NCBI RefSeq assembly: GCF_004138485.1
Contig: NZ_RYEV01000011.1
Coordinates: forward strand, 212,327 to 276,326
DNA from: Peristeroidobacter soli
GTDB lineage: Bacteria > Pseudomonadota > Gammaproteobacteria > Steroidobacterales > Steroidobacteraceae
Direction: 5' to 3'
Length of the DNA: 64,000 bases
In this document: in pieces, positions 9,798-18,669 of the stretch
Numbering within the stretch: position 1 is the first letter of the stretch
Layout: each line of letters opens with the position of its first letter
The notes under the pieces: model-generated
What the model was told of the DNA's origin: nothing
Seen by the model: the letters and a program-made list of their open reading frames with translations, nothing else
Databases searched by the model: none
Position numbers and translations under genes: made by a program

Positions 9798-10847
9798 ATG
9801 GCACAAGTTGACGTCGATATGCTGCGCGTCTTCACCGCGGAGCTCGAGCTCTGCAAAGTAAAAGCAGGCGAAAGTGTAGCGGTGCTCAGTGCCGGAACGG
9901 CGAAGGGTGAAATCGCCCAGACATTCATGATCGCGGCGCAGAAGCTCGGTGCAGCCGTGTTTCATGTGAACATCCCGGATCTCGCGACGGCAAATGCCGC
10001 CGGCGTGGTGGGGCGATCGCCATTGGCGGGAAATCGCCGTGCGGTCGAGGCGCTCAAGTCAGCCAATATGGTCATTGATTTGTTGGGAATGCTGTTCTCG
10101 GCGGAGCAGCTCGAGTTGCAGGCGGCGGGCGTTCGCATCCTGCTCGTCGTGGAGCCGTTGCACATCCTGAAGCAGATGTTTCCAACGGTCGAGCATCGTC
10201 GGCGCGTCGAAGCGGCTGAGAAGCTGCTCAAGAAGGCTCGCGAGCTGCGCGTGACTTCTGCGGCAGGTACCGATGTCCGCTATCGATTGCAGCAGTATCC
10301 GGTGATGACCCAGTACGGGTACACCGATACGCCGGGCCGGTGGGATCATTGGCCTTCGGCATTCCTGTTCACCAACGGCAACGATGGGGAAGTGGACGGA
10401 ACGGTGGTGCTTGCGCCGGGCGACATCCTGTGCGCCTTCAAGCGCTACGTTCAAGAGCCGGTGACGCTTACCATCGAGAGGGGTTTCATCACGCGCATCG
10501 ACGGCAAAGGCATGGATGCGGCGCTCATCCGGGACTACATGGAGAGCTTCCGCGATCCCCGCGCTTATGCGATTTCGCACATCGGGTGGGGCATGCATGA
10601 GCGGGCGACGTGGTATCACATGCTCGCGACCCAGCGGCTGCAGGAGGAGCGCATCATGAACGCGCTCTCGTTCTACGGAAACGTGCTGTTCTCTACCGGT
10701 CCGAATACCGAGTTGGGCGGCACCAACGACACGGCCTGCCATCTGGATATTCCACTGCGCAATTGCAATCTGTTTCTCGATGGAGAGCAGATCCTCGACA
10801 CCGGCAAGATCGCGGTGCCTGAACTCAGAGCCGCCGGTTGGCAGTGA
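9798..10847 (+). CDS. nicX: 2,5-dihydroxypyridine 5,6-dioxygenase (NicX-like)
   Basis: NicX is a mononuclear Fe(II) dioxygenase, structurally related to M29 aminopeptidases, that opens 2,5-dihydroxypyridine to N-formylmaleamate. This 349-residue protein matches the family in length (about 350) and along its length (GRWDHWPSAFLFTNGNDGEVDGTVVL is typical of the M29-like fold). His261 in SHIGWG and the His315-X-Asp317 pair in CHLD correspond to the family's metal ligands as I recall them. ATG 9798, with GGAG upstream, is preferred to TTG 9792. It sits between the importer permease and its binding protein, implying substrate uptake coupled to ring opening. A related leucyl-aminopeptidase-like enzyme is the alternative. 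Confidence 0.82.
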   Translation: MAQVDVDMLRVFTAELELCKVKAGESVAVLSAGTAKGEIAQTFMIAAQKLGAAVFHVNIPDLATANAAGVVGRSPLAGNRRAVEALKSANMVIDLLGMLFSAEQLELQAAGVRILLVVEPLHILKQMFPTVEHRRRVEAAEKLLKKARELRVTSAAGTDVRYRLQQYPVMTQYGYTDTPGRWDHWPSAFLFTNGNDGEVDGTVVLAPGDILCAFKRYVQEPVTLTIERGFITRIDGKGMDAALIRDYMESFRDPRAYAISHIGWGMHERATWYHMLATQRLQEERIMNALSFYGNVLFSTGPNTELGGTNDTACHLDIPLRNCNLFLDGEQILDTGKIAVPELRAAGWQ

Positions 10848-10865
10848 TCACGGGAGCGTTCGAGA

Positions 10866-11963
10866 ATGCAGAATGACGAATCCAAGGTCGGCGGCAGGTC
10901 GGTTGTGAGAGCCGTCGCCGGGCTTTTCCTGACGGCTTGGCTTGGAAGTGCGCAGGCCGCCGAAACGCAGGTCGTCTTCGCCACACCGACCAACGCCGGC
11001 ATCAATCTTGCCAACCTCACGGCGGCCATGGAACTTGGCTATTTCGAGAAGGAGGGCATCAAGGTCAAGATTCAGGAGTTCCAGGGCAGCGCCATCGTGA
11101 TGTCGCAAGTGGCCGTGAAGTCGATCCTCATCGGCGGCGGTGGCGGAGAGCCCCTGATCGTCGCGAACCAGCCCGGGAAGTCGCCGTTGCCGCTGAAATT
11201 CTTCTACAACAGTCTGCGCGACAACATCTGGCAGTTCGTCGTGCCAGCGAGCAGCAAGGTCAATACGATCGCGGATTTGAAGGGCAAGAAAATCGGCGTG
11301 AGCTCTCTGGCGAATGCTCACGTACCGATCAGTCGTCTGATTCTGAAGCAGAACGGCATCGGCCCGAACGATGCGCAGCTGATTGCCATCGGTGCCGGCG
11401 GTGCTGCGTTCCAGGCATTGATCGATGGTCGCGTCGACGCCTACAACACCTACAATGGAAACATCGCGCTGTACGAGGCCAATGGCACCACACCGTTGAA
11501 ACGGCTGGCGTTGCCGCCCCAGCTTGCCGCCCTCTTTTCATTAGGCTATTTCGCTCACGAAGACACGCTGAAGAAGCAGCCGCAAGTACTGGCAGGTTTT
11601 GGCCGCGGCGCCGCGAAAGGCACCCTGGTATGCAAGCATGCCGCGGAGTGGTGCGTGAAGACGTTCTGGAAGTACTACCCGAACCTGAAGCCACGCGATG
11701 ACTCCGCCAAGGAGCTGGCGCGTCAGGTTCACGTCCTCGAAGCGAACATGAAATCCTACCTCGCGTTTCCGCCGGGGCAGCCTCAGCGTTTGGGGGAATT
11801 TCCTCCGGACGCTTGGAAATCCTTGGTGAACATTCTGTACGCCGGCGGCGTGTTGAAGGACGCGAGCGTCGATCCGCGGACCTTCTTTACGAACGATCTG
11901 GTGGGGCAGATTAATAACTTCGATGCAGCGGCGATCGAGTCGATGGCTGCAGGGCTCAAATAA
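10866..11963 (+). CDS. Periplasmic solute-binding protein, NMT1/SsuA-like (paralog 1)
   Basis: Receptor of the importer encoded just upstream. The 365-residue precursor has a Sec signal peptide (hydrophobic stretch AGLFLTAWLGS, cleavage after AQA near residue 32) and two periplasmic-binding lobes; GYFEKEGIKVKI and ADLKGKKIGVSSL are typical NMT1/THI5-like positions. Paralogs lie at 18670 and, decayed, at 21252; all share an EWCVKT..KYYPNLKP-type segment and an INNFD/INDFD C-terminus. It starts 18 bases after nicX and is followed by the hydroxylase FAD subunit. Confidence 0.92.
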   Translation: MQNDESKVGGRSVVRAVAGLFLTAWLGSAQAAETQVVFATPTNAGINLANLTAAMELGYFEKEGIKVKIQEFQGSAIVMSQVAVKSILIGGGGGEPLIVANQPGKSPLPLKFFYNSLRDNIWQFVVPASSKVNTIADLKGKKIGVSSLANAHVPISRLILKQNGIGPNDAQLIAIGAGGAAFQALIDGRVDAYNTYNGNIALYEANGTTPLKRLALPPQLAALFSLGYFAHEDTLKKQPQVLAGFGRGAAKGTLVCKHAAEWCVKTFWKYYPNLKPRDDSAKELARQVHVLEANMKSYLAFPPGQPQRLGEFPPDAWKSLVNILYAGGVLKDASVDPRTFFTNDLVGQINNFDAAAIESMAAGLK

Positions 11964-12021
11964 CTATGACTAGATCCGCTCTCACCACGCGCGTGTTACG
12001 CCTGACAGCAGGAGGGTTCGC

Positions 12022-12906
12022 ATGAAGCCCGCTGCCTTTGAGTACATAGCACCTGTCACGGTGGAGGAAGCCCTGGAGGCGCTGGGTGGCAGCGGCAAGG
12101 ATGCTCGGGTTCTGGGCGGTGGCCAAAGCCTCGTTCCGATGATGAACTTCCGTCTGGCGCAGCCGGAACTGCTGATCGACCTCAATCGCATTTCGGAGTT
12201 GGCGGGCATCGCGATCCGTGAAGATGGAGTCGTGCGCATTGGTGCGATGACCCGTCATCGCACGGTGGAGCTCTCTCCGGAGATTCGCGAGTGTCTGCCG
12301 CTGTTGCACGAGGCGATGCCATACATCGCACACGTTCAGATCCGTAACCGCGGCACGATCGGTGGCAGCCTGGCTCACGCCGACCCGGCGGCGGAATGGC
12401 CGGCGCTGTGCTTTGCTCTCGATGCCACTATCGTTGCGAGATCGTCTTCCGGCAGCCGTGAAATTCCAGCCACGGAGTTTCCTCTCGGCATCCTGACAAC
12501 GGCGCTGGAACCGGATGAGATCATTGCCGAGGTGTTGTTCCCGCACCAGCCGGCGGGGCGGCGCTATGGATTCCAGGAGATCTCGCGGCGTCGAGGCGAC
12601 TTCGCTCTGACCGGTGTGGCCTGCACACTCGATCTCAATGCGGATGGCGTTGTCGATGCGTCTCGCATTGCCATCTTTGGTGTCGACGATATTCCTTTGC
12701 TCTCAGCGGAAGCAGTGGATGCCCTCACCGGCAATACCATGACGGATGTGCTCGCACGGGAGGCGGGGCGAGCTGCGGCAGCAGCTATCAATCCGCGCTC
12801 GGATCTGCACGCTTCGTCCGAGTATCGAACTCAGCTGATCGAAACATTGGTGTACCGCGCCTTGAAGCAGGCTGCGGGAGCCGACCTACTGAAGGACGTT
12901 GCATGA
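12022..12906 (+). CDS. Molybdenum hydroxylase FAD subunit (CoxM-like)
   Basis: The 294-residue FAD-binding subunit passes electrons from the 2Fe-2S clusters to the acceptor. FAD motifs are GGGQSLVPMMNFRLAQP (about residues 32-48) and RNRGTIGGSLAHADPAAEWP; the C-terminal CO-dehydrogenase flavoprotein domain follows. The ribosome-binding site is AGGAGG just before ATG 12022. Its stop overlaps the start of the 2Fe-2S subunit gene by 4 bases. It belongs with the large subunit at 5607. Confidence 0.93.
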   Translation: MKPAAFEYIAPVTVEEALEALGGSGKDARVLGGGQSLVPMMNFRLAQPELLIDLNRISELAGIAIREDGVVRIGAMTRHRTVELSPEIRECLPLLHEAMPYIAHVQIRNRGTIGGSLAHADPAAEWPALCFALDATIVARSSSGSREIPATEFPLGILTTALEPDEIIAEVLFPHQPAGRRYGFQEISRRRGDFALTGVACTLDLNADGVVDASRIAIFGVDDIPLLSAEAVDALTGNTMTDVLAREAGRAAAAAINPRSDLHASSEYRTQLIETLVYRALKQAAGADLLKDVA

Positions 12907-13391
12907 CGCGCCTTGTCGATATCGCCCTGACCGTAAATGGTAAACCAGTCACTGGCAAAGTTGAGCCGCGGCGTACGTTGGCCGACTTCCTGCGTGACGA
13001 TCTGGATATGACCGGCACTCACGTCGGCTGCGAACACGGGGTCTGTGGAGCCTGCACGATCCTGGTGAACGGCGCGTCGATGCGTTCGTGCTTGATGTTC
13101 GCCGTCCAAGTCGACGGCGCCGAACTCAACACGGTGGAAGGGCTGGCGGTAGATGGCAAGCTGACGCCGTTACAGGACGCGTTCCATCGTCATCACGCCT
13201 TGCAGTGCGGCTTCTGTACGCCCGGCCTGCTGATGACGGCCGAGGCGTTTTTGAAAGAGAACCCGTCGCCGACGGCCGATGAAGTTCGTGACGCCATCTC
13301 AGGAAATATTTGTCGCTGCACGGGATACATCCCCATCGTCGAGGCCATTCTCGACGCCGCCGAGCAGCTGAAAAAGACGGACGCAGCCTAA
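12903..13391 (+). CDS. Molybdenum hydroxylase 2Fe-2S subunit (CoxS-like)
   Basis: The 162-residue electron-transfer subunit has a plant-type 2Fe-2S domain (CEHGVCGACTILVNG, then the fourth Cys in SC) and a C-terminal helical 2Fe-2S domain (QCGFCTPG ... NICRCTGY). All eight cluster cysteines are present. Start overlaps the FAD-subunit stop (ATGA). With this subunit the hydroxylase is a complete L-M-S set without the cytochrome c domains found on NicB of Pseudomonas putida, so the electron acceptor may differ. Confidence 0.95.
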   Translation: MTRLVDIALTVNGKPVTGKVEPRRTLADFLRDDLDMTGTHVGCEHGVCGACTILVNGASMRSCLMFAVQVDGAELNTVEGLAVDGKLTPLQDAFHRHHALQCGFCTPGLLMTAEAFLKENPSPTADEVRDAISGNICRCTGYIPIVEAILDAAEQLKKTDAA

Positions 13392-13426
13392 CTCATGCCT
13401 ATCTGGATCACTATCAGGAGAGCGTC

Positions 13427-14125
13427 GTGACCAACCCCTGGGACGGCTTCATCCCCGAGGAAACCCTCGATCTGTATCGACGCGCCGGATTTGCCAAGGA
13501 ATTACAGCCGGGTCGCAAGCCCGCGCTGCTGGTGATCGATACCCAGTACGCCACGACCGGTGAGCATCCCATGCCGATCATGGATGCGATTGCGTATCAC
13601 CCTTTGAATTGCGGTGAGTTCGCCTGGAAGGCCATTCCCCATATCGTGAGGATCATAGCGGCGTTTCGCGAGCACGGGTTGCCGGTCATCTATCCGCACA
13701 TGGCGGGAAGACCCTACAGTGGCAATCACGCGCGCATCCCGAAGGTCGCGCGCAATCCGCGACACTACGAGTTCGTCAAGGATCTCGCTCCGCAGGAGGG
13801 CGACATCCTGCTGCCCAAGACCTCGCCGAGCGCATTCTTCGGCACCCCGCTCATTCAGTACTTGCATGTGCTGCAAGTCGATACGTTGTTCATGGTGGGC
13901 AACACGACGAGTGGCTGTATTCGGGCGTCGGTCGCCGACGGTGCGTCGTACGATTACAAAGTGATCGTCCCGCATGAAGGATGTTACGACCGGGCGCCGA
14001 TCTGTCACGCGGTGAACCTATTCGACATCGCCAGCAAGTATGCGGCGGTCGTGTCCACGACCGAGGCGGTCAGCATGCTGAAATCGATCGTCGATGCGCA
14101 GCAGCCGGCGGCCGCGGCGTCGTGA
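13427..14125 (+). CDS. Isochorismatase-fold amidohydrolase, probable maleamate amidase (NicF-like)
   Basis: Cysteine hydrolases of this fold cleave amides such as maleamate or N-carbamoylsarcosine. The 232-residue protein shows the Asp-Lys-Cys triad: Asp38 in LLVIDTQ, Lys131 in LLPKTSPS, Cys164 in NTTSGCIRAS. GTG 13427 has GGAG seven bases before it; upstream extension would run into the 2Fe-2S gene. In a cluster with a 2,5-dihydroxypyridine dioxygenase the expected reaction is maleamate to maleate plus ammonia. N-carbamoylsarcosine amidase activity is the main alternative. Confidence 0.8.
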   Translation: MTNPWDGFIPEETLDLYRRAGFAKELQPGRKPALLVIDTQYATTGEHPMPIMDAIAYHPLNCGEFAWKAIPHIVRIIAAFREHGLPVIYPHMAGRPYSGNHARIPKVARNPRHYEFVKDLAPQEGDILLPKTSPSAFFGTPLIQYLHVLQVDTLFMVGNTTSGCIRASVADGASYDYKVIVPHEGCYDRAPICHAVNLFDIASKYAAVVSTTEAVSMLKSIVDAQQPAAAAS

Positions 14126-14147
14126 TCGAGCAACGAGATAACAAGAG

Positions 14148-15335
14148 ATGACTGCTAAACCAACTATTCTGATCGCGGGTGCCGGACTGGGCGGCTTGAC
14201 CGCCGCTATCGCCCTGGCTCAATCGGGCTTCAAGGTGCAGGTGTTCGAGCAAGCCCAGCAATTGGGCGAGATTGGCGCCGGTGTGCGCATCCATCCGAAT
14301 GGATTTCGCGCCCTGGCCGGGCTGGGCCTGAAAGAGGCGATACTGAAGGATTGTTACACGCCTAAGTGTCGGGAGATTCGAGTCTGGAATACCGGCTACT
14401 GTGCGTCGGCGCCGTTCTCCGTGGACGCCGTCGTTTCCCGGTATGGATATCCGGGCATCGCCATGCATCGAGCAGACTTGCACGCGGTCCTGGTAAATGC
14501 TCTCGAAGCTTTACAGCCGGGCGCGGTCCAGGTCAGCTCCAAAGTCGCGGGGTTCGAGCAGACGAACGACGGCGTGCAGTTGTCTCTCGCGGATGGTCGT
14601 CGGTACAAGGCGGATGTACTTGTCGGCGCGGATGGGCTTCATTCGGTAATCCGCAAGCAGCTCTTTGGTGCATCGAAGGCGGAGTTTACCGGCACCATCT
14701 CCTGGCGCGGAATCATTCCCGTCGACAGTTTGCCGGAGGGGGCACGCACGTTCTGCGGCCAGGGCTGGATGGGGCTGAATGGCCACTGGGTGGTCTATCG
14801 CATCCGACGAGGTGAGTTGATCAATATCGTCGGGCACATCGATCGCGACGACTGGCAGGTTGAATCCTGGACGGAGTTGGGCACCACCGAGGAGATGCAG
14901 GCCGACTTCAAGGGTTGGCATCCTCACATCCAGGCGCTGATCCGAAACATCGACAAGCCTTACAAGTGGGCATTGTTCCTTCACCCCACGATGCCGCAGT
15001 GGACCGAGGGACGTGTGACGCTGCTCGGCGATGCATGTCATCCCACGCTGCCATATCTGGGCGCGGGCGCAAACATGGCGATCGAGGATGGCGTGATACT
15101 GGCTCGTTGTCTCGACCGCTACGATCCCATCACGGCGTTGAAGCGCTACGAGGAGTTGCGAATTCCGCGTACCACGCAGATCGTCAACGCCTCCGCTGCC
15201 AATCGCTCACGCTATCACCATCCGGATCTCGGTGATCCCGACAAAGCCCGGATTCACATCGATCGCATTGCATCGAATCTGAACGACTCGGATGCCTGGG
15301 TCTACGGCTACGACGCGGCCACTGTTCCCATCTGA
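14148..15335 (+). CDS. FAD-dependent aromatic monooxygenase (NicC/salicylate hydroxylase type)
   Basis: Class A flavoprotein hydroxylase of 395 residues: N-terminal GAGLGGLTAAIAL for FAD, a DG motif (DVLVGADGLHSVIR), and GDACHPTLPYLGAGANMAIEDG for the ribityl chain. 6-hydroxynicotinate 3-monooxygenase (NicC) is of this class and decarboxylates its substrate to 2,5-dihydroxypyridine, the substrate of NicX; cluster context favours that reaction. Sequence alone would also allow salicylate or 6-hydroxypicolinate hydroxylation. It starts 22 bases after the amidase gene. Confidence 0.83.
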   Translation: MTAKPTILIAGAGLGGLTAAIALAQSGFKVQVFEQAQQLGEIGAGVRIHPNGFRALAGLGLKEAILKDCYTPKCREIRVWNTGYCASAPFSVDAVVSRYGYPGIAMHRADLHAVLVNALEALQPGAVQVSSKVAGFEQTNDGVQLSLADGRRYKADVLVGADGLHSVIRKQLFGASKAEFTGTISWRGIIPVDSLPEGARTFCGQGWMGLNGHWVVYRIRRGELINIVGHIDRDDWQVESWTELGTTEEMQADFKGWHPHIQALIRNIDKPYKWALFLHPTMPQWTEGRVTLLGDACHPTLPYLGAGANMAIEDGVILARCLDRYDPITALKRYEELRIPRTTQIVNASAANRSRYHHPDLGDPDKARIHIDRIASNLNDSDAWVYGYDAATVPI

Positions 15336-15350
15336 CCGCGAGTTCGAGCG

Positions 15351-17597
15351 ATGAGCGATGAGTCGATGCGGCCCTATCACGGGGCCGCCGGCGGCTGGGA
15401 TGCACTTGTCTCCACACGCCGGGCCCTCAAAGAACAGGGGGCGCCAGCGACCGGGGCACGCGCGCTGCTGAAGGCGAATCAACCCGACGGGTTCGATTGT
15501 CCCGGCTGTGCCTGGCCGGATCCGAAGCACACGTCATCCTTCGAGTTTTGCGAGAACGGTGCGAAGGCCGTCGCTTGGGAGACGACATCGCGCACGATCG
15601 CCCAAGACTTTTTCGCCGCACACTCTGTTTCGCAACTACGGGCGCAGTCGGATCACTGGCTCGAGTCGCAAGGCCGACTGGGAATCCCACTCAGATACGA
15701 TTCGCGCACCGACCACTATGTGCCCATCGAGTGGGCGGATGCGTATGCCTTGATCGGCGAGCATCTAAGATCGCTGACGACGCCACACGCGGCGGCGTTC
15801 TATACGTCGGGTCGCACCAGCAACGAAGCGGCATTCCTGTATCAACTGTTCGCTCGGGAGTACGGCACGAACAACATGCCGGATTGCTCCAACCTGTGCC
15901 ACGAAGCCACCAGCGTCGGATTGCCGAAGTCGATCGGTGTGGGCAAAGGCACCGTGCAGTTGAGTGACTTCGATCAGACTCAGCTCATCTTGAGCTTCGG
16001 GCACAACCCGGGCACCAATCATCCACGGATGCTCGCCACACTACGTGACGTCGCAAGGCGAGGTGTACCCATCGTGGTGTTCAATCCGATGCGGGAGCGC
16101 GGTCTTGAACGCTTCCGCTCGCCGCAGCATCCCGCGGAGATGTTGACCGGCACGGCAACGAATCTGGCGACACACTATTTCCAGCCGAGAGTCGGTAGCG
16201 ATTCGTCCGTTTTGCAAGGAATCATGAAGCGGCTGCTCGAGATGGAACGGGAGGGCGTGGCTGGCAGTGTCGATCGGGCATTTATCGGCGAGCACACTGT
16301 GGGGTTCGAGGCTCTCTCTGAGCAATTGCGCACAGTCGATTGGCAACAGATATTGAACGACACCGGATTGAGCCGCGAGGACTTCGATACCATCGCGCAG
16401 CTCTACGCCGGCTCCAACTGCACGATCGCCGCGTACGGGATGGGTATCACGCAGCATCGGCACGGAACGCAGAACGTGCAGCAGCTCGCAAACCTGTTGC
16501 TGATGAAAGGAAATATCGGAACGGCGGGGGCGGGGATCTGCCCGGTGCGTGGTCATAGCAATGTGCAAGGCGACCGGACGATGGGCATCGACGAGCGTCC
16601 AGCGCCCCGACTGCTCGATCGAATCAAGGAGGTGTTCGGTTTCGAGCCGCCCCGCGCCGACGGTTGCTCCGTCGTCGAGTGCATCGAGCAGATCCTGCGA
16701 GGTGACGTTCAGGTGCTGATTTCGATGGGGGGGAATTTTGCGGTGGCGGCACCAGACACCGTGCGGACCTATGACGCGATGTCTCGCTTGAGGCTGACCG
16801 TCGGAGTGCACACCAAGCTCAATCGTAGTCACTTGCTGCATCGGGGCGAGGCGCTGATCCTACCGGCGCTGGCTCGAGCGGATCTCGACGTTCAGCGCAG
16901 CGGCATCCAGTGCGTGACGGTCGAAGACTCGATGTCGATGGTGCATGCCTCGCGCGGCTTCAAAGCGCCGCCGACCCAACAGACGCGGTCGGAGCCAGCC
17001 ATCGTGGCGGGAATTGCGGCGGCCTCGCTGCCTCACAGCCGCATTCGCTGGCGCGACCTGGCGGATGACTACCGAGCGATCCGTCGCTTGATCGAACAGG
17101 TGATTCCCGGGTTCGAGGACTTCGAGGAGCGAGTGAAGAAACCAGGAGGTTTCCACTTACCTAACGCGGCTGCGCAGCGTCGCTGGCTCACGCCGAGTGG
17201 CAAGGCACAGTTCAGTCCGGCCTCCGTCGATTCGTCACGGGTGTCCGCGGAGTTCCCGCTCATGTTGGCCACTATTCGGTCTCACGATCAATACAACACT
17301 ACGGTGTACGCCATGAACGATCGCTATCGCGGCGTGCATGGGCGTCGCGATGTTGTCTTCATGCATGAGGATGATATGCGCGCGCGCGGGCTGACAACGG
17401 GAGATGCAATACGCCTCAGGGGCGTGCATGCAGAGCTCAGCGGATTCGTTGTGGTGGCTTACGCAATTTCGCGCGGCTCGTGTGCGGCCTATTTCCCCGA
17501 GGCAAATGGGCTCATTTCGCTCGATGATTTCGACGAGCAGAGTCATACGCCGGCGTACAAGTCCATTCCGATTCAGATCATTCGCGCCCGGAGCTGA
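15351..17597 (+). CDS. FdhF/YdeP-family molybdopterin oxidoreductase (formate dehydrogenase-like)
   Basis: The 748-residue bis-MGD enzyme has the family's N-terminal DCPGCAWPDP segment, NMPDCSNLCHEATSVGL, FGHNPGTNHPRM and a C-terminal molydop-binding domain (GDAIRLRG, then VAYAISRGSCAAYFPEAN). Members are annotated as formate dehydrogenase alpha-like; YdeP's physiological substrate is not settled. It starts 15 bases after the monooxygenase gene. Deformylation of N-formylmaleamate releases formate, so a formate-oxidising role fits the pathway (inference). No partner subunit or FdhD is encoded beside it. Confidence 0.85.
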   Translation: MSDESMRPYHGAAGGWDALVSTRRALKEQGAPATGARALLKANQPDGFDCPGCAWPDPKHTSSFEFCENGAKAVAWETTSRTIAQDFFAAHSVSQLRAQSDHWLESQGRLGIPLRYDSRTDHYVPIEWADAYALIGEHLRSLTTPHAAAFYTSGRTSNEAAFLYQLFAREYGTNNMPDCSNLCHEATSVGLPKSIGVGKGTVQLSDFDQTQLILSFGHNPGTNHPRMLATLRDVARRGVPIVVFNPMRERGLERFRSPQHPAEMLTGTATNLATHYFQPRVGSDSSVLQGIMKRLLEMEREGVAGSVDRAFIGEHTVGFEALSEQLRTVDWQQILNDTGLSREDFDTIAQLYAGSNCTIAAYGMGITQHRHGTQNVQQLANLLLMKGNIGTAGAGICPVRGHSNVQGDRTMGIDERPAPRLLDRIKEVFGFEPPRADGCSVVECIEQILRGDVQVLISMGGNFAVAAPDTVRTYDAMSRLRLTVGVHTKLNRSHLLHRGEALILPALARADLDVQRSGIQCVTVEDSMSMVHASRGFKAPPTQQTRSEPAIVAGIAAASLPHSRIRWRDLADDYRAIRRLIEQVIPGFEDFEERVKKPGGFHLPNAAAQRRWLTPSGKAQFSPASVDSSRVSAEFPLMLATIRSHDQYNTTVYAMNDRYRGVHGRRDVVFMHEDDMRARGLTTGDAIRLRGVHAELSGFVVVAYAISRGSCAAYFPEANGLISLDDFDEQSHTPAYKSIPIQIIRARS

Positions 17598-17598
17598 G

Positions 17599-18525
17599 TC
17601 ACGTGCGGGACTCTGCCGAAGCGTTGCGGAGTGCGAGGATGCGGCCGCCGAGCTGATTCACCACCAATCCCATCAGTACCGCTGCCGTGCCGAGCCATTG
17701 CTGAGGGAGTGGCCATTCATCGAAGAACATCCAAGCTGACCACAGCCCCACCACCGGCACCAGCAGCGAAAATGGTGTGACGCGCCCTGCGGGATGACGC
17801 TGTAGCAGCTGAGTCCAAAGACTGTAGGCCAGCAGTGTAGAGAGCCACGCTAGAAATAGGACCGCAAGCACAGTCGGCGTCTGCATACCGGAGATCTGCC
17901 GCAACACGGTTTTCGGCCCATCCATCCACAGTGCCAGCACTGCGAAGGGCAGGATCGGGAAGACGCCGCTCCAGACGATGAACGGCAACGGATCGTAGTC
18001 GGCTATGCGACTCGCCAGGCGCGCAACCAGGTTGGAGACGGCCCACATGAACGCCGCCGAGAGCGTGAGCACGAAACCGACGAGCGACATCTGCCCCGGA
18101 CCGTCGCCGTGAGCGGTGGCAATCAGTACCAAGCCAGCCAGTGCCACCAGCAGCCCGAGTCCTTGCGACCAGCGTGCGCGTTCGCCCAGTACTGGCGCTG
18201 CCAGCAGCAGTGTAAAGAAGGCTTGTGTTTGCATGACCACGGAGGCCATTCCCGCGGTCATGCCCATTTGCAGGCCCAGGAACAGAAAAGCGAATTGGCC
18301 GAAGCCTTGTGCCAGGCCATAGGCCGCCATATAGCGCCAGGGAAGTTTCGGGACTCGCACGATCAGCAGAAGAGGGAGCGCAGCGGCGGCAAAGCGTAGT
18401 GCGCCCAGGAGCATTGGGCCGATGTCATGCAGGCCGATCTTCATTACCACGAAGTTCAAACCCCAGATCACTACGACTGCCAGCGCGCGTAGAAGGTCGC
18501 CGCGAGACAGAGGCGAAGCATTCAT
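17599..18525 (-). CDS. EamA-family (DMT) transporter
   Basis: A 308-residue inner-membrane protein with about ten hydrophobic helices in two EamA repeats (VVIWGLNFVVMKIGL near the N-terminus, LLVPVVGLWSAWMFFDEW in the second). The family exports amino acids and metabolites. It is convergent with the formate-dehydrogenase-like gene (one base apart) and divergent from the binding protein at 18670; the intergenic region between those carries a copy of the shared motif. It may export a pathway intermediate or be unrelated. Confidence 0.88.
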   Translation of the reverse strand: MNASPLSRGDLLRALAVVVIWGLNFVVMKIGLHDIGPMLLGALRFAAAALPLLLIVRVPKLPWRYMAAYGLAQGFGQFAFLFLGLQMGMTAGMASVVMQTQAFFTLLLAAPVLGERARWSQGLGLLVALAGLVLIATAHGDGPGQMSLVGFVLTLSAAFMWAVSNLVARLASRIADYDPLPFIVWSGVFPILPFAVLALWMDGPKTVLRQISGMQTPTVLAVLFLAWLSTLLAYSLWTQLLQRHPAGRVTPFSLLVPVVGLWSAWMFFDEWPLPQQWLGTAAVLMGLVVNQLGGRILALRNASAESRT

Positions 18526-18554
18526 AAGTGTCTTGATCGTTCAGCTGATGGGAA

Positions 18555-18590
18555 CTAGTATTCGAATATAGGCACATCGTACGCATTATT
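18555..18590 (+). promoter_or_regulatory. Cluster A shared upstream motif, copy 2
   Basis: CTAG followed by a perfect 10-base palindrome TATTCGAATA and GGCACATCGTACGCATTATT, alignable with the copies at 5447 and 22626, though less closely than those two match each other. It lies 80 bases before the binding-protein start at 18670 and 30 bases before the divergent EamA start. Confidence 0.4.
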
Positions 18591-18669
18591 GAAGCATACT
18601 CGTGCCAAAATACATCGCGCTGGGGATCGCGGCGCTGTTCGCGAAAGTCGCCAAAGGATAAATGAAGAC

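Noticed and set aside
13310..13426. N-terminal extension of the amidase gene
   Set aside because: It overlaps the 2Fe-2S subunit coding region in another frame, is Arg/His-rich, and a GTG with a good ribosome-binding site at 13427 starts the domain.
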